A DNA stretch of 64,000 nt, from assembly GCA_029582265.1 (NCBI GenBank), contig CM055831.1:26202526-26266525 (forward strand), written 5' to 3'. Source of the DNA: Zoroaster sp. YZ-2022 (Eukaryota; Echinodermata; Asteroidea; Forcipulatida; Zoroasteridae). This document shows, one piece after another, positions 10,598 through 21,240 of the stretch (position 1 is its first letter; each line of letters begins with the position of its first letter). Position numbers and translations under genes: made by a program. The notes beneath the pieces were generated by a model. The model did no database searches. It saw only the letters and a list, made by a program, of their open reading frames with translations, and was not told the DNA's origin.

Positions 10598-11680
10598 TGT
10601 GTGTGTGTGTGTGTGTGGGGGGGGGGGGGGGTGTACGGGAATTCGCTACCTTGTGGAGACCTATAACAAAAGGGAAAGCAAGAACAATGGGTCTCCATAG
10701 GGTAATTCTAAAGACCCTCGGGTCTCCACAAGGAATTTTGTGTACAAACCCTATGAGGAAAAGTTAAAGTACAGGAACAAAGGAAAGAACAATAGAGGGT
10801 CTCCACAAGGATACAAAAATGAGTATACGTGTGTGTGTGTGAACGTACACACCATTCGTTGTGGGGTCCAAAACACAATAGAACAATTGGACCCCACAAG
10901 GTAACTATAGAAAATCTTGTACCCCACAGGAGAATTATAAGGAAAAGGGATAATAGAACGAACAAAGGAATACCCTTATAAATCAATGTGTGTGCACAGT
11001 GTAGCATACACTATGTGGACTTCGGAAGAAAGGATGTCCACATAGTGTAGGAACTCTGTGCACTGTGTGGACTTACACACGTCCACACAGTGTTTTTGGA
11101 CTTTGGAAAAGTACGAATATCTCTGAAATTAGTGATTTGTCTAGGCAGGTTCATTGACTTAAATCGAAGGATATTATTAAAAGGGAAAAATAGAACGAAA
11201 ACCGCTCAAAAAACACTCTTCTGTGTGAAATGGGAACGATTTTAAGAAATTACTGTGCTTAAGTACATGAGAACAAAGGAATGTCCACATAGTGATAGCA
11301 ACAACGGTCTGTGTGCGTGAGGGTGTGTGTGTGTGTGTGTGTGTGTGTGAACGTGTACATGGTTCCTTGTGGGGTCCAAAACACAATGGAACAATTGGAC
11401 CCCACAAGGTAACTATAGAAAATCTTGTACCCCACAGGAGAATTCTAAGGAAAAGGGATAATAGAACGAACAAAGGAATACCCCACAAATCAATGTGTGT
11501 GAGGGTGTGCGTGTGTGAGCGCATTCAAACCGGGGACATATAACAAAAGGGACAATGGTCCCCGGTTGCTATCACAATGGAGAACAATATGTCCCCGCTT
11601 TTTTGGACAAAGAAATTTGACAAAGGATGTCCCCGATTGCAGGCGTTTACACACACGTGTGTGTGTGTGAATGATAAGTG
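10598..11680. repeat. Cluster of hairpins separated by TG microsatellites
   Basis: Several inverted repeats sit in about 1 kb with GT/TG runs between them: CCTTGTGGAGACC at 10649-10661 with its complement at 10721-10733; GTGGGGTCCA at 10861-10870 with 10888-10897; CACTATGTGGAC at 11009-11020 with 11036-11047; CACTGTGTGGAC at 11061-11072 with 11081-11092; a second GTGGGGTCCA pair at 11369-11378 and 11396-11405; and AACCGGGGAC at 11528-11537 with 11558-11567. The blocks ~10855-10980 and ~11365-11486 are direct repeats of each other. Short open frames here are by-products of the repeats. Confidence 0.85.
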
Positions 11681-12276
11681 TACTGTAGCACTATTAGTCA
11701 AAGTAGCTTTACATGTGTTATTCATGGCTGGCTATTGTGTTATTTATGTTTTTGTGGTCAGTTTCATTTCTCAACTGCTAGAGTAATCAGTTCAATGTAA
11801 TATTTCTTTTGTAAGATTATATACATGTTTGTTCATGTTTGGTCCATAGATGAGATGAAGGGAGATGGAGACAGAGACGAATGCTCAGTTCATCATGTCA
11901 CCTACGTATGTGAATGGGGGTCAGTAAACGGAAGCCTACAACATCCCACTAACTAGCAGACATTCCACTGAATAAGAGTTTTCTCAAGAAGATTACCTAC
12001 TATATCAACTTTCAGGTTTGTTACGGGTGCCATCCAATCAAAAGTTTCTTGGAAGTCAGAGGACATGTCGTACTTTCAAGACCCTCAAAATTGCCAAAAC
12101 ATTCAGGTATAACATGAAAATGTCTCAAGGCAACTGACATCCCTCAACCCCCCTCCCCCCACACCCAAACAAATTACTCTATTAGTATTATGTACTACCT
12201 TAAAAATGTTGAGATTTTGAAGCTTTACATGGTTGAGAACAGTAGGAGTAAGAGTAATTATCTTTCAAGAATAGTA
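11681..12276. other. Intron interior, nothing recognised
   Basis: No exon, RNA gene or repeat family identified. A short C-rich run lies near 12150. Confidence 0.4.
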
Positions 12277-12427
12277 AATAGCATTGGTTCTGACAAGAAC
12301 TGGCAGTGACATTACTTTGTTTCAATCAGTGTACTCTGATTGTATTCAGGGGATGAAGATGATCAGAGTATACCGATGGAAACTTCAAGTTATCTCACCA
12401 CCAGTTCTTGTAAGAGCCAACACTATT
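12277..12427. repeat. 151-bp imperfect fold-back
   Basis: The outer arms AATAGCATTGGTTCTGACAA and the complement of TTGTAAGAGCCAACACTATT match well. The inner arms GTTTCAATCAGTGTACTCTG and the complement of CAGAGTATACCGATGGAAAC also match. A single transcript could form a long imperfect stem. It is either a small MITE or a structured intronic RNA. No second copy was seen in the window. Confidence 0.6.
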
Positions 12428-15106
12428 AAACTGTAGAGGTAGTTGTTACATGGTGCTACCACAAACCTCATTATATGCATAATGATATTGACATTAGCCC
12501 AACACATGCTTTTCAAAAACCATGCCAGATGATAAATCAACATGTAAAAACACTCATATGAAAATAGTTTGCCAGGGTTGTAGGTAGCCAGATAAACTTA
12601 TTCAGCGTTATTATGGGCATAAAGTCACAAAGTTGATTTATGGTAGTAACTGGATTAAACGTGCATCAAAGGACAGGAAGTTGGGGTTAAATTGATTGGG
12701 GGGGGGGGGGGGGGGTGCTATGGTTACTGAAGACACTGATTCATGGAGGAGCATACAAACATTTCCCCTTTCTTTGTATTTCCAACTTTACCAAGGAAAA
12801 GTTACCTGTGAGAGACGAGTCTTTACACTCCTGATATTTCCATTTCCAGGTTGTAAATAATTTTCCCTACATGGAACATGAAAGTTTGCTAATAATTGAG
12901 CATTTCATCCATGTTCATATATTACAGTCTACTCAAATAGCTAATGTCTGCAGTTTTCAAAGCTTGTATGGATATCAGCTAATTAACCTTTCATTAGAAA
13001 ACAAGCTTATAACTACTACATGATAACGTTGCAAGAAAGTTTGCATTCATGTTTTCCCTCTCCCCCTGCCCTCAGCAGAAGAGTTGTCAAAAAGTAAATA
13101 ATTCCCAAAAGGCCACAAGTTGTAATTAGCCAATTGACAATTCAAACAAAATTAAATGTAATTACATCCACTTGATCAAATCTGATAATTGCTTAGCCTT
13201 TTTCATGTTGTTTATGGAAAAACCTTCAAATTCTAGATTTAGATAAAGCCAATTCATTGGTATTTTATCTTGGTATTAAGTCTTGTACAAAATAAATTTA
13301 ATTGATGGACTGCATGTTTATATACTGAGAGTGATCTTTATTTATAATATACTTCACTTTCAACTCAAGTTTATAATGAAAAAAAATATGATAAATTGAC
13401 AATGATAGTAACACTACGGTAATCAAGCATCTCTTTATTGTGACATGCATATAAATTGTCTTTGTTTTCACCTATACTGCAAATTAAACATCATTTATAA
13501 AATTTGAAAACATTTTCTATATTGCTTTTTACATTTTTAAGGTTGTACACATATTTGGCAAAATGTCTGTAGCTGCATCCAATCTATAGAATTATAAGCT
13601 AAAGATCAGATGCCATTTTTGTACATAAATGTTTTGACATTTAAATAATTAAGAGTTGTATGGGTGCTTGTAAAAACAATGAAATACATATTTATTTTAA
13701 CTGTCCATTTGGTTTTATGACTGACTTTTGTGGTTCCACTCTTCCCCCCCCCCCCCCCCCCCCACAATCAATTAAAACCACTTTGTTGACCTGGTGTAAC
13801 AAGTGAAATGACTTCAGTATAAATGAACCCAACCATGATCCTTTGTTGATAAGAAAACAGAATCAATCTGCATAACAAATGTACGCTATGTATGTACGAT
13901 TTAATGACAGTTCAGAATAGGTGACATTCAGGGATTGTCATTGGAATCAGTAATTTTGGAATAAAATGCCTGCCGCCGCCCCCCCCCCCCACCCCCAAGT
14001 TCTTGGTGATGTCATGTACTGCCACTGGTGATGAACCAACACATTTGTTTTCTAAAATTCTCAGCACTATAGAATCCAAGAACTAGGGAGGGGAGGGGAG
14101 GGGCAAACAAGCAATAAAAGTAAGGGCCCAGACACAGGCCTATGCTTGATTCCAAATTACCAATTCCATTGACCGAAGAATGGTGCTTCATTATGTCGAG
14201 AATCACACCCAGCATCAATTCTGCATAGCTGAAGTACCAAGACATTTCTGTCCTCTTTCTGAAAAAGATTTAAGATTGAAAAGAGGAGTAAGGGCTTAGA
14301 TTTTAATGAATTCAACATTACCAACAATCACTGTAAGGTAAAACATTGTTTAACTGATATAGAATGGAAAGGTGGTTATCAGATAGACCCCTTCTCTTGG
14401 ACTGAAATGCCAGTACTGCTATACATGTAGCAAAAAATAATAACAAATTATACTAAACCTTAATTTTTTTGTAATAAACAACCATTAAAATTAAATGAAA
14501 CGTTCATCATTCGTATTTGATAACGAACATTAATTTCAACCCTGTAACACGTTAACATTAGATCTCACGAAAAATAGTATAAAACCTGTGAAAATTTATT
14601 AAAAATAGGGGCTCCCCCTCATGTTTCACAAAGTTATATCTGGTAACTTCTTGTATTTTTTACATAATTATTTTTCTCTCTCTCTCTCTCTAAGATAAAA
14701 GCACTTCGGACAAATTAATTTGGTCATAAGGCCTATCATGCCTGTGTCTAGAGACCCGACCAAATAAAAATGTTTGATAATATTTTGAGAATATGAAAAT
14801 CTAAACTAAAATTGAAGCTTCCCTTTCAACATTTTTCCTGTCAAATATATGAGTATGTAATCAGGGGTTAGGGAAATTTCACATCATTGCCAGGGGACAT
14901 TGTCATGATTGTGTTCATCATGTACACTCATAGACCTAGATCATGTACTGTCTACCAATGGCAATGCAAACTAGTATTATTAATTAGTAATATTGATCAT
15001 GACTGAGATGCTCACCCAGCCCAGAATCCAGTATGTCCAGACATGGAGGTAAAAAAATGGTCCAGATAGATGCTGCTAAAGTGCTAAGCACCGGTTTGTT
15101 TAGTCT
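12428..15106. other. Intron interior with homopolymer tracts
   Basis: It contains an 18-base G run (12698-12715), a 20-base C run (13744-13763), a C-rich patch near 13980, a GGGA-type repeat near 14087-14103 and a short CT run near 14677. No exon or RNA gene was recognised. Confidence 0.5.
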
Positions 15107-15373
15107 GTGCCTTTCTCCATGGTTGACCCAAGGTCTATCAAGACTACTTGGCATTGTTATCACTTTTTGGATCATCTTGGACGTCGACGTGCACCTGGTT
15201 TGAATCGAATCCAGGAATTTTGTGATCGTTCGTGTTTACAACAGATACAAAATGTACAGACTGGAACCAATTGTTCCTCTTGTTACAATCACAACGGTGT
15301 GCAATGCAGAGGTACCAGACTGACTACAATCTGCAATTGCCGTACAGGTTTCCACGGTCGTGTAGACTACTGA
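15107..15373 (+). other. Open frame with an EGF-like cysteine pattern (possible exon relic)
   Basis: An 88-codon frame ends in a stretch with the spacing of an EGF-like module: C-x2-C-Y-N-H-N-G, then C, then C-N-C-R-T-G-F-H-G. The sixth cysteine is missing; Tyr then a stop follow. A one-base shift near 15358 would bring a TGT codon into the expected place. It lies in the TRIM intron, just inside a transposon-like end at 15536. It could be a decayed captured exon or a chance pattern. Confidence 0.2.
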
Positions 15374-15518
15374 AAATGCGTATACGTGACCTGTGACCTT
15401 ATTGTTGTTTTTTGGACATTTCTCGGTAATTACCCGATACCTGGATTTTGTTTTTTGAAGAAAACCTTCCAAAAATGATTCTCTATCATTCTATCAATCC
15501 CATTTTTTGCACTTTTAG

Positions 15519-15536
15519 GGCGGTGTGTACCTTTAA
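15519..15536 (-). repeat. Terminal-repeat-like end, partner of 8722-8739
   Basis: GGCGGTGTGTACCTTTAA is the reverse complement of the 18-mer at 8722 with one mismatch, and TTAA is again outermost. The two ends could bound one 6.8-kb composite, or belong to two separate eroded elements of one family. Confidence 0.5.
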
Positions 15537-16066
15537 TGTGAAATTATCAATTTTATTCAGTTTCCGATGACCTTCTCTTAGAAAGAGGGGAAATCTCTAT
15601 AACTATGAGTGCATTAGAATATCTCTTTATTCACTGTCTAATTGCTCTCCTAGTAATACCTCAACAAACATTAAACAAAATGTTTGAATAATAATTTAAT
15701 GTAGAAACGTTTCACTTAACTGAATTTTCCTAGAAAAAGAAAGTGGCTCATAACTACATGTTATGCTATTAAAACCTTCATACATTGAAATTATGTGCTA
15801 TACATGTATCACTGGCTGTCATCAATTTAAATTCAGCCTATTTTATTTTCTAGAACATGACATTGATTGAAATAATTAGTGAATAATAAATCATGACAGT
15901 TCAAAGGTTCAAAGTGAACATTGGCTGTTGTGAATCCCTTTGTACATGTATAGGCCTTCATGTCAAAATATGTAGAAATATCTTCATTTAATGTTCAGCT
16001 CATAAAACATAACACACATAATTGTTATATCACTGTGCTGTGTTATCTCTATTATTATTTTTCCAG
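15537..16066. other. 3' end of the intron, nothing recognised
   Basis: AT-rich. It ends in a run of T and C (TTATTATTTTTCCAG) that forms the 3' splice site of the TRIM gene. Confidence 0.5.
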
Positions 16067-16686
16067 ATCCATGTGGCATTGCAGCTATACACAATCACTT
16101 AGTGGTTGTAGACCACACCAACAATGTCATCAAGATGTACAACAATGATGGCACACTTGCCTTTGACTTCCACACAGTGCCTCATAGTGAGGTAGGGAAG
16201 ACAGCAGTGTCCCTCTGGAGTGTAGCAGTAAATAATAAGGGTAACATCATAATAGGTGATGTGAAGAGGATGGTGGTGAGCGAGCACAGCCCCACTGATG
16301 GCTCGCTCATTCACACTATGTCAGTCAAAACAAAACCTTACTTCCTGGCCATTGATAATAATAATAGAGTTGTAGTCAGTGGTAATAACCAACATCAAGT
16401 AGACATTGTTGATGGCAATGGTACTTCATTACTCACAATCAAACCAACAATCAATGGTCAGGAAGTTAAAAACTGCAGAGGTGTATGCTGTGACAGATCA
16501 GGCATATACATTGCAGTGTGCAATGGGAATAACACTGGTCATATTCACCATTATGATGATGATGGTAGATTCATCACATGTATAGCTCAGGGTCTGTATG
16601 ACCCCAGGGGAATCACATTCACTGCAGATGGGCATCAGCTGGTAGCAGCAGACTGGAACTCAGTGAAGATATATCACATAATGTGA
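16067..16686 (+). CDS. TRIM-NHL-type protein, coding exon 2 (C-terminal beta-propeller-like part)
   Basis: This is the second coding exon of the gene that starts at 4987. Spliced to 6274 it gives a 635-residue product ending in TGA at 16684-16686. The segment reads as repeated propeller blades in NHL style: short hydrophobic strands followed by D/N-rich turns, for example HNHLVVVDHTNNVIKMYNND, then AVNNKGNIIIGD, AIDNNNRVVVSG, CCDRSGIYIAVC and a final DPRGITFTADGHQLVAADWN. In TRIM-NHL proteins this propeller binds RNA or protein targets, which is family knowledge and not shown here. The repeats are loose, so a degenerate NHL or a related six-bladed propeller is possible. No stop or frameshift interrupts it. 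Confidence 0.9.
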
Positions 16687-17509
16687 TGTAATCCAACATG
16701 CTGCTGACTGGCAATCTCCCTTGTCATCATCATAATGGTGAAATGTCCTCTTAAAGATATGTTACCCAAACATGTAATGTAGAATCTTGAGTATTAATGT
16801 CACTCTATAGAATTAATCTTGTATCATTTATTATTAATGTTTGACATGACAAGAGATACAGAGCATATACAATTCATTGACAATGAAATCTTCACTCAGG
16901 AAATTATTGCTGTTTTGATGAAAAAGAAAATTACCAGTAAAATATCGGTGATACATCTTGTAAAAAGAAATATTTCACAAGACAAATGTCCACGAAGCAT
17001 GGTTTATCTAAGTACCTAAATGAATTAATGACAGGTCCTGCCATCAATTCATTTCATAACTTTATCACTGTAAACATGGCTCTGAGGCCATGAGGCTCTG
17101 AGGATATTTCATTTGTAATTTTTGCATATTTTAATGCCTTTTTACAAGAAAAATAGTTATTGTCAGATAAAAAGAATTGCCATGAATCACTGGTGAAAAA
17201 AAATATGATGCATCTTTAAGAGGGAGTTCCCCTGATTTTGCTTTTGACATTGTCTGTTGATTTGTAAATGTTACTCTTTAATTATTCATATGTCAATATC
17301 TTGTCAATACTTTCTTTGTTTTCACTGATGGTCACCCATTGTTTGCCAATCACCAGTTGACAAAAACTACAATTGTGACATAGCAAAAGAAAGGTCTATA
17401 CGCTCTCTTGTCCCACTCTGGATCCACCCTTGTACAGAGTTGCATAATGGAAAGGTTATATTCTACACCTGAGTTGCACCTTATACAAGTCTAGTTTTCT
17501 TCCTCTTAC
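16687..17509. other. 3' flank of the TRIM gene
   Basis: Probable 3' untranslated region followed by intergenic DNA. I see no canonical AATAAA within the first ~600 bases after the stop, so the 3' end cannot be placed. A 66-codon open frame at 16819-17019 has no recognisable features. Confidence 0.4.
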
Positions 17510-17621
17510 CTTTTGTTGGAGCATCCTGAGCTGATCTCTCTTGGTTGAGGATGTTTCTTGCTGAGACTGTTTCTTGTTGACCTCTGATCAGGTCAATTAG
17601 AAGGGTTGTCATGCTGTCAAC
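17510..17621 (-). CDS. Possible internal exon of an unidentified minus-strand gene
   Basis: On the minus strand a 112-base open segment is framed by a pyrimidine tract ending TTTCCCTCCAG (acceptor) and AAAAG|GTAAGA (donor). It would enter in phase 0 and leave in phase 1. It encodes 37 residues, beginning VDSMTTLLIDLIRGQQETVS and ending in a polar, Q/A/S-rich stretch. The family is not recognised. No partner exon was found on the minus strand in the window, so this rests on splice signals and an open frame alone and may be chance. Confidence 0.3.
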
Positions 17622-18360
17622 CTGGAGGGAAATAAAAATGAATAGTACATTCTTGATACACTGTTTGTAAAATGTCATCATGTGCATGAATACTAAATGA
17701 CAATCAAGAATTGCATATAAACAATTGACCAGTCAATGTTTCATTTGGAAACAAGTTGTGAAATCTCATTCACAGTTTCTAACCAAAGCACTGTAGGTTT
17801 CTATGAAATCATTTCTGTCCCATTCCAGACAGAAATTACCTTCAGGAAACCCATGACTCTTAATATCATAAATGAGCAACTAATTCAACAATAATTTGTA
17901 AAATTACAAAAGAAGAGCTTCAATTTTCAGTCATTGTACCTAATGTGATTTCAAAATACTCAACATACCACAGCTTGTGCTTATTCATCAACCATTATTA
18001 GTGGCTTTTTGTGATTGTAAAGTAAACCTATTATACATTGTACTATTACATCTACACTAGCTTATTAAGCTTCTTCCAGTAGGGAATGGTAGTGGCCAAC
18101 AATGAATGTTTTATGTACATATTGTTTTATTTAGTTCAAACTTGTAGCTTTGCAAGATGAGACAAATAATTATTAGATGTCATACTATATTAATTTCCTG
18201 GGGGAGTATCACGATCTGTCACTACACCTCATATCATAATTATTGTCAGTCTTATTTCATGTATAATTACTATTTCATGTATTGTTCTTGTCCTTGTCCA
18301 TTTGTTCAGGAGATCGACCATTCAGTATACATTTGATCTTTCCTTGACATCACATCTTTT
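17622..18360. other. Intergenic, possibly including the LINE 5' end
   Basis: No gene recognised. A lone GGGGAGTATCACGATCTGTC near 18202 resembles the terminal repeat of the TTAA MITE family, without the rest of the element. The LINE that becomes readable at ~18361 may begin somewhere in the last 100-150 bp. Confidence 0.35.
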
Positions 18361-18961
18361 GTAGATTCTAATATTGACCCCGATTTAAATTATGAATTGC
18401 CAGACATTAGCTGTGATTGTTATGACCAGAATACTTTTAATGTTAATACTAATGCTAAATTACTTCACATCAATGCACGTAGTCTTCCTAAAAATTTCAA
18501 TAATATTTCCCTTTATATTAATATGTTAAAGGTGAATTATTCTATTATTGGTATTTCAGAGACATGGCTTAATGATTTAAATGACCTTCTTATACAGCTT
18601 CCTCACTATAATATTGAAGGTGTTTGCAGACATGATAAAAGAGGTGGTGGTGTAACACTTTATATTAACTAGGATTTATCCTACAAGGTGCGTAATGACA
18701 TATGTGTATACAATTCTGATATTGAAGCATGTTTTATTGAGTTGGATAATATCCATAGGACTAGTGTTATTGTTGGAATTATTTACAAACCCCCTGATGC
18801 TTCTGATATTAACTTCATTACCCACTTCTCTCAAATATTAGCTCGGGTAAATAATGACAACAAAAAAGTGTTATATGATGGGCGATTTTAATGTAAATTT
18901 ATTTAATTATAATTCTGACCGCACTGTGACAATTTGTTTGGATGTACTTACTTCCTATTCT

Positions 18962-19078
18962 TTTTACCCAACAATTAACAAGCCGACGAGAATTACAGAT
19001 ATTAGTTCTACTCTGATTGATAATATTTCTTTTTACCCAACAATTAACAAGCCGACGAGAATTACAGATATTAGTTCT
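18962..19078 (+). repeat. 69-bp in-frame tandem duplication in the LINE endonuclease
   Basis: TTTTACCCAACAATTAACAA occurs at 18962 and 19031 with everything between repeated. The 69 bases (23 codons) duplicate a segment that includes NKPTRITDISS without shifting the frame. The hAT-like element later landed in the second copy. Confidence 0.9.
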
Positions 19079-20290
19079 CAGGCGCGTAGCCAGCCCTGTC
19101 GGTCCGGGGGGGCAAAATTAAGATGATCGTCCCGATTTCATGGTTTAAATTTAATTGCGAAATACTGAATAATATTGAATCAAAACAATCGATATATTGT
19201 ACAAACATGATCATCGGTGATTTATTGTTCTTTCCTTGGATCTATACTGTCTGAACTGTTGCTATTAATTTCTACACTGTCATGACTGTGATGAACTTAA
19301 ACATTCATAATTAATCGTATTCGTAATGTATATATATATACACCGTTTACAACACACATTACACTGACAGTTATTCGTGTACATGTCGTATAAAAACCTT
19401 TAATAAAATGTTGTAAGACAAGTTGTAAATACGTTCTGCACGTAACCCGAGTACATACTGGTTCATTGTATTGATTCAAATTTCAAGTTTTTAATGTTTT
19501 AATGTTTGTTTCTATATAAATTCGTCTCTAATTAACAAAAAAGTTGAAAGATCCATCTGTAAGGTCCATATTTTATGAGCAATTTATATATCTCTCATTA
19601 GTGCATTTTGTTGCCTTTCTTGTAATTTAGCGAATTGGGCCTCCTAGCGAAATTAAATTGCTAGCGAAATTAACTTGTTTTACAGTATTTGATAAAGTGA
19701 TTTCCGGGACAAAAACCGGGTATACAAACTTCAGATCTAACTTCCCTTCCTCAATCCTCCCTCTCCCGTCTCCCTTTATCAATTATTCACTCCCTTTACC
19801 ATTCCCTAAATCATCCTTTCCTCCCTCCCTAAATCTGCCTTCCTCTGCATCCTTCGTCCCAGGTCCGTCCTTCCCGCCCTTTCCGGTCCCTTACCCTCTC
19901 CGGCTCCCTCGGCTCCCTTCCTTCCCTTACCCCTGCCCTACCGCCGTTTCCACCCGTCCTAACCTTGCCTGCCTTAAGTTAGGCTGCCTTGGTACTCGTC
20001 CCAACGGTCCTATCCATCCTTTCTTCCATTACCAAGGCCCACATTTCCTTCTCTCCTCCCCCTCCTCCCCCTCCCTCCCTCCTCCGTCCTCCCTCATTTC
20101 GTCAATAATCCCTACTCTTCTAATTTCTTTCTTTACCTCTTTCATTTTTTCTCCCTCGGAGTCCCTCCCTCAATTTTCCCTCCTTTTCTCTCTTCCTTTC
20201 CTTTTCGCTTTTCTTTATTTTTACCGTCCCGATTTTACTTCTATTTTTTTTCTGGGGGAACAGTCTGCCCCCCCGCTGGCTACGCTACTG
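19079..20290. mobile_element. hAT-like non-autonomous DNA transposon with 8-bp target duplication
   Basis: The left end CAGGCGCGTAGCCAGC and the reverse complement of the right end (CAGTAGCGTAGCCAGC) match at 14 of 16 positions. Both continue into a G-rich stretch ending GGGGGGCA. TTAGTTCT stands immediately outside both ends (19071-19078 and 20291-20298). CAG termini with an 8-bp duplication are typical of the hAT superfamily. Removing the element plus one duplication (1,220 bases) puts the LINE frame back in register. The 1.2-kb interior encodes no transposase; a 215-codon frame at 19658-20305 is a translation of a pyrimidine-rich tract. Confidence 0.88.
19741..20210 (+). repeat. Long polypyrimidine tract inside the hAT-like element
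   Basis: About 470 bases are strongly biased to C and T on the plus strand, with many TCCCTCCC-like blocks. Such tracts can adopt triplex structures and are hard to sequence. Confidence 0.85.
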
Positions 20291-21240
20291 TTAGTTCTAC
20301 TCTGATTGATAATATTTTCACCAATGATTACTCTAAACACTGTGCTGGAGTTTTAGTTACCGATATAAGTGACCACTTGCCTGTTTTCTTGGTGGTAGAT
20401 AATATCAATCGATTGAAGCCGGTTCTTTCTAATAATGTTTTATTAACACTGTATAATTCGTTTATACTCCCTTACTTAAATTATTCAGTGATTGTCTGGG
20501 GTGGCTCGATCACACAATATAACAAATTATTTCTCTTACAAAAGAGAGCTGTACGTATTATTTCCAAAGCAGGTTATCTGGATCACACAACTCCTTTATT
20601 TACTCATTTAAATTGGCTCAAATTAACATATATTTATTACCTTAATCTTGGCAAATTTATGTTCAAACAAATGAATAATTTATTACCCCCTTGCTTTCAA
20701 CAATCGTTTATTTTAACTTCAGATGTTCACCGTCACGTAACCAGAAGCTCATCCAGGAAACATTTGTATCAACATTTTAATCGTACCTCTTTATTTAAAA
20801 ATAGTCCCCAACAATGTGGAATCAAATTCTGGAACAGTCTGGCTGATGATGTCAAGCAGTCTCGCTCTCTTAAAACGTTTACAAAAAAACTTAAATTTAA
20901 GTTGCTCAATGATGCTATTTAATTGACTTATTATTTGGTCTGATCTCCTGCCAATGTTATTGTTGAATGTAGTCTTCTGTATTTGTCAAGTAACTTTGTC
21001 ATTTTGTAATTAAGGGGAGGGGTGGGGGTAGGGAAAGGAATAAAAGCCCTGGCTTCTTCTTTTCCTCAATGTTGACAAGCTTTTCTTTTATAAATAGTCT
21101 TTTTATGTTACTAATTTTGTCTTTGCATTTTGTACGACCTCTTGATATTGTGTAATTATTTGTAACAACGTTCTTGTTGTCAACATTGGAATATGTGTTA
21201 ATAAATAAATGAATGAATAAAATGAAATGAAATGAAATTT

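Larger units (their letters stand above)
6275..16066 (+). other. 9.8-kb intron of the TRIM-NHL gene
   Basis: The donor is GTAAGT at 6275. The acceptor is a pyrimidine-rich run ending TTTTTCCAG at 16066. Removing it joins phase 1 G to AT, forming an Asp codon, and keeps the reading frame through to the stop at 16684-16686. The intron contains tandem repeats, a MITE, a hairpin cluster, a fold-back and homopolymer tracts, listed separately. Confidence 0.88.
18361..21240 (+). mobile_element. Non-LTR retrotransposon relic (CR1/L2-like) lacking its reverse transcriptase
   Basis: The 5' part encodes an APE-type endonuclease. Readable motifs are HINARSLP, GISETWLN, RGGGVTLYI, YKPPD, GDFN and, after an inserted element, SDHLPVF. 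The catalytic-type landmarks are there, but the frame has a TAG at 18670-18672 and a one-base frameshift just before GDFN (~18870). The sequence then passes straight from the endonuclease end to NNVLLTLYNSFILPYLNYSV (~20430), the region that normally follows the reverse transcriptase, so the whole polymerase domain is missing. The C-terminal frame ends at 20922. A 3' untranslated region follows and ends in AATGAAATGAAATGAAATTT. A hAT-like element interrupts it at 19079-20290. It is non-functional, and the deletion probably predates the other damage. Confidence 0.85.

Noticed and set aside
11292..11786. Several 60-115-codon frames in the hairpin/TG region
   Set aside because: Low-complexity His/Thr or Val/Cys translations of TG repeats.
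19658..20305. 215-codon open frame rich in Pro, Ser, Phe and Leu
   Set aside because: It is the translation of a polypyrimidine tract in a hAT-like element, without any domain.
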